From Bifidobacterium breve (lineage in GTDB: Bacteria > Actinomycetota > Actinomycetes > Mycobacteriales > Mycobacteriaceae), in assembly GCA_943331415.1 (NCBI GenBank), contig CALQLM010000025.1:1-8246 (forward strand): 8,246 nucleotides of DNA, given 5' to 3'. Under the pieces are notes generated by a model that was given only the letters and a program-made list of their open reading frames with translations, was not told the origin of the DNA and searched no databases. A program made the position numbers and the translations under genes. Of the stretch, positions 6,722 to 8,246 are shown piece by piece (position 1 is the first letter of the stretch; every line of letters starts with the position of its first letter).

Positions 6722-7467
6722 CGTGGCAGCCGGGTCCGCGCCCCCGGCAATTCGGGACTTGAGCCCAGGCGCGCCTGCCGGCCGGCCCGGTCACCGGCGC
6801 GCCGCGCGGCGGAGGAGTATCCCGCCGAGGCGCTGGTGGCCCGCCAGGTGCCGCGCGCCTGGGACTCGCTGCGGTAATGATCACGCAGCTCGACTTCCTT
6901 GTTACGCAACGCGATCGCAGTCCCCGGCGCCGCCGTACGGGACGCGGTCGCCTCCCGCTTGGCCTCATCACGCGCATCGGAGAGCCGAGAACCGATCCGG
7001 GTGCCGAATGCGAGTTGGAAGTTGAGGCGGGCGGTGATGGTGGGCGTCGGCCGATGCGCACCCGTGGCCAGATAGGCGTCGCAGGAGCGCACCATCTGGA
7101 CCACCAGGCTGGCGTACAGCGCGTGGCTGGCGTCGATATCCTCGCTGAAGCCGTAGGCGTAGACGAACGTCGAGTTCGATGCCACATCGCAGCGGACATC
7201 GTTGGCGGCGGCGATCGCGGCGAACAATTGGACGTAGGTGCGCAAACCGCGACTGCCCGGCTCGCCGATGGTGATCGTCCGCTGGGTCGGAACCTGGGCG
7301 GCCGTGCGGGAGGCCGCGTGCGCGCGTGCCACCGCGAGATCGATGGACGTCATGGTCGCCAGGCGTTGGGCCGCGGCCATGAAGGCCTCGGCCTCATGGG
7401 CGTTATCGGTGCCTTCAGCCTGGCGCAGTAGGGCGGCGATGCGGGCCAGCATCCTGTCTTCGGTCAT
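6718..7467 (-). CDS. DUF2786 domain protein (Rv0184-like)
   Basis: A 249-residue cytoplasmic protein of unknown function. Residues 5-45 (MLARIAALLRQAEGTDNAHE, AFMAAAQRLA) are a helical DUF2786 domain. Residues 60-170 (RTITIG, RTYVQLFAAIAAANDVRCDV, VYAYGFSEDIDASHALYASL, PTPTITARLNFQLAFGTRIG) form a conserved second domain of the kind usually paired with DUF2786. The last 50 residues are low-complexity and rich in Arg, Ala, Ser and Gly (GYSSAARRAGDRAGRQARLG), probably disordered and possibly nucleic-acid-binding. ATG 7467 begins MTEDRMLARI and has no strong Shine-Dalgarno; a TAGCGT -10 six bases upstream suggests a leaderless mRNA. It is the first gene of the operon, and its stop overlaps the metallohydrolase start. 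DUF2786 proteins next to a small HExxH protein recur in actinobacteria, which suggests a functional pair, but the role is unknown. Confidence 0.85.
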   Translation of the reverse strand: MTEDRMLARIAALLRQAEGTDNAHEAEAFMAAAQRLATMTSIDLAVARAHAASRTAAQVPTQRTITIGEPGSRGLRTYVQLFAAIAAANDVRCDVASNSTFVYAYGFSEDIDASHALYASLVVQMVRSCDAYLATGAHRPTPTITARLNFQLAFGTRIGSRLSDARDEAKREATASRTAAPGTAIALRNKEVELRDHYRSESQARGTWRATSASAGYSSAARRAGDRAGRQARLGSSPELPGARTRLPR

Positions 7468-7473
7468 GGCGTC

Positions 7474-7502
7474 ACGCTAGGCGAGGACAGCGACACTCTC
7501 AC
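7474..7502 (-). promoter_or_regulatory. Putative promoter of the DUF2786 operon (leaderless)
   Basis: On the minus strand a -35-like GTGAGA (7502-7497, four of six matching TTGACA) and a -10 TAGCGT (7479-7474, TANNNT) are 17 bases apart. Six bases separate the -10 from the A of ATG 7467, so initiation on the start codon is predicted. It is the only promoter candidate I see for the three-gene operon. The rest of the 150-nt gap (7503-7617) holds nothing else I can assign. Confidence 0.45.
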
Positions 7503-7617
7503 TGAGCCCGACCCGCTGACCGGTGAGCTTTCCCCACACCGGAATTCATCAACAATCACCGCCGTGGGCGCGCGAACTGAGATGGCCACGGTGACTCCTT
7601 GGGATTAGCCCGGGCGG

Positions 7618-8246
7618 CTACTTGGTGACGAACTGGTCGAGCGCGGTGGTGAGTTGGGGTGACAGCGGGTCTTTGCTCGCATAGTTGGCGACGCTGTCGC
7701 TGGGGTCATCGCGCAGCACGTGATTGACCCCGGAAAGTTTAACCAGTTGCAGGTCGGTGTGTGCCAGTGCGCCTGCCAACGGTGCGATGTCGGCGCAACC
7801 GGCCTGGGCATCGGAGTCTGAGCAGGTGAGCAGAACCGGCGTGCCCGCGGGGATGCGCCCGGCTAGTGCGACGGGGTCGATCGCATCGGATTCGACGACG
7901 ACTTTGACATTGCCGGGAGCCAGGATCGCGCTCAGCCCGTCGGGCAGTCCGGCCGGCACCGTGCCGGTGGTGCGGGCCTGCTGGACCGCGGCCAGCCAGG
8001 CGGCAAGCACGGCATCGGCTTGCTGCTGGGTCGTGTTGCCGGCTTGTACCGCCGCCGTGACATCGGCGCGCACCCGGCCGGTGATCATGTCGAGGTAGCG
8101 CGCGGACAGTGGTTGCAGCAGAGCCAGCGAATGGATTCGCGGGGCACCGGGCGAGGTGTCGCCGGCCAGCGACATCGCATGGATCGTGCCCTCCCCGAGG
8201 GCGTACACCGAGATCCGTGCGGCATCGGTTCCGGCCTGCCCGGCGA
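7618..8246 (-). CDS. Alpha/beta-hydrolase-fold protein, C-terminal part (5' end beyond right edge)
   Basis: The last 208 codons of a minus-strand gene whose start lies beyond 8246; the methionine-like codon at 8208 is an internal GTG, since the frame continues (AGQAGTDAARIS) to the window end. The fold can be followed: strand ISVY, nucleophile elbow ALGEG, helix TIHAMSLA, a helical lid with AVQAGNTTQQQADAVLAAWL, the strand PVLLTCSDSDAQ carrying the likely acid Asp, and SGVNHVLRDDP with the likely catalytic His. In related hydrolases the elbow is GHSEG; here the Ser position is Gly, so ordinary Ser-hydrolase activity is doubtful. Two Cys (in LLTCSDSDAQAGCAD) could pair if the protein is exported, but the N-terminus is not visible. 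It is separated by 150 nt from the DUF2786 operon and is not the Rv0183 lysophospholipase by sequence. It could be a pseudoenzyme or use another nucleophile. Confidence 0.75.
   Translation of the reverse strand, partial: AGQAGTDAARISVYALGEGTIHAMSLAGDTSPGAPRIHSLALLQPLSARYLDMITGRVRADVTAAVQAGNTTQQQADAVLAAWLAAVQQARTTGTVPAGLPDGLSAILAPGNVKVVVESDAIDPVALAGRIPAGTPVLLTCSDSDAQAGCADIAPLAGALAHTDLQLVKLSGVNHVLRDDPSDSVANYASKDPLSPQLTTALDQFVTK

Noticed and set aside
6621..7431. 192-codon minus and 184-codon plus frames over the DUF2786 gene
   Set aside because: Their compositions are Arg/Pro/Gly-rich without motifs, whereas the 249-residue frame has a conserved domain and fits the operon overlaps.
7557..7593. 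Inverted repeat after the hydrolase stop as a terminator
   Set aside because: The stem is short and bulged (CGTGG/CCACG plus CAC/GTG), the loop is 18 nt, and no U-tract follows.
7608..7615. GCCCGGGC palindrome next to the hydrolase stop
   Set aside because: An 8-bp GC palindrome is common by chance in this composition and has no flanking support as a site.
1..8246. CRISPR array, tRNA, rRNA, insertion sequence or prophage signature
   Set aside because: I saw no regularly spaced repeats, tRNA-like arms, transposase motifs or terminal inverted repeats; genes are tightly packed and core-like.

Overview
This is GC-rich, gene-dense DNA from a mycobacterium, probably a Mycolicibacterium-type species. 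The IlvD, molybdopterin oxidoreductase, O-methyltransferase, metallohydrolase and DUF2786 proteins closely resemble, from memory, the M. tuberculosis Rv0184-Rv0189c and Rv0197 products. The secreted PE-PPE-like protein is also of a type I know only from mycobacteria. No database was searched.

Layout. Positions 1-75 (minus strand) hold the first 25 codons of a lipoprotein that runs off the left edge. Positions 76-154 are a divergent promoter region with a TACCC-N5-GGGTA palindrome, the operator pattern of the mycobacterial copper repressor RicR. ilvD (155-1852, plus) follows. It meets tail to tail, sharing a CTAG, with a secreted PE-PPE-like protein gene (1849-3177, minus). A 106-nt divergent intergenic region (3178-3283) separates that gene from a molybdopterin oxidoreductase gene (3284-5515, plus). 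Seven bases later comes the end of a minus-strand operon read 7467 to 5523: DUF2786 protein, HExxH metallohydrolase, class I O-methyltransferase, each junction a 4-nt start/stop overlap. After a 150-nt gap, the 3' part of an alpha/beta-hydrolase gene (7618-8246, minus) runs off the right edge.

How the genes fit together. IlvD makes the 2-keto acids for branched-chain amino acid synthesis and carries an Fe-S cluster, a class of target known to be sensitive to copper. This makes a copper-type operator directly upstream of it notable, although the operator sits best over the lipoprotein promoter. The three-gene operon looks translationally coupled, but its common purpose is unknown. The molybdoenzyme is cytoplasmic (no Tat signal) and of unknown substrate, with an Asp at the expected metal-ligand position. 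Two promoters (lipoprotein and DUF2786), and perhaps a third (ilvD), place the predicted +1 on the start codon, as in leaderless mycobacterial transcripts.

The window is mostly conserved core genome. I see no mobile element, CRISPR array, tRNA, rRNA or obvious new defence system. The points of most interest are the copper-type operator with its lipoprotein, the hydrolase whose nucleophile-elbow Ser is replaced by Gly, the coupled DUF2786/metallohydrolase/methyltransferase operon, and the basic tail on the exported PE-PPE-like protein.
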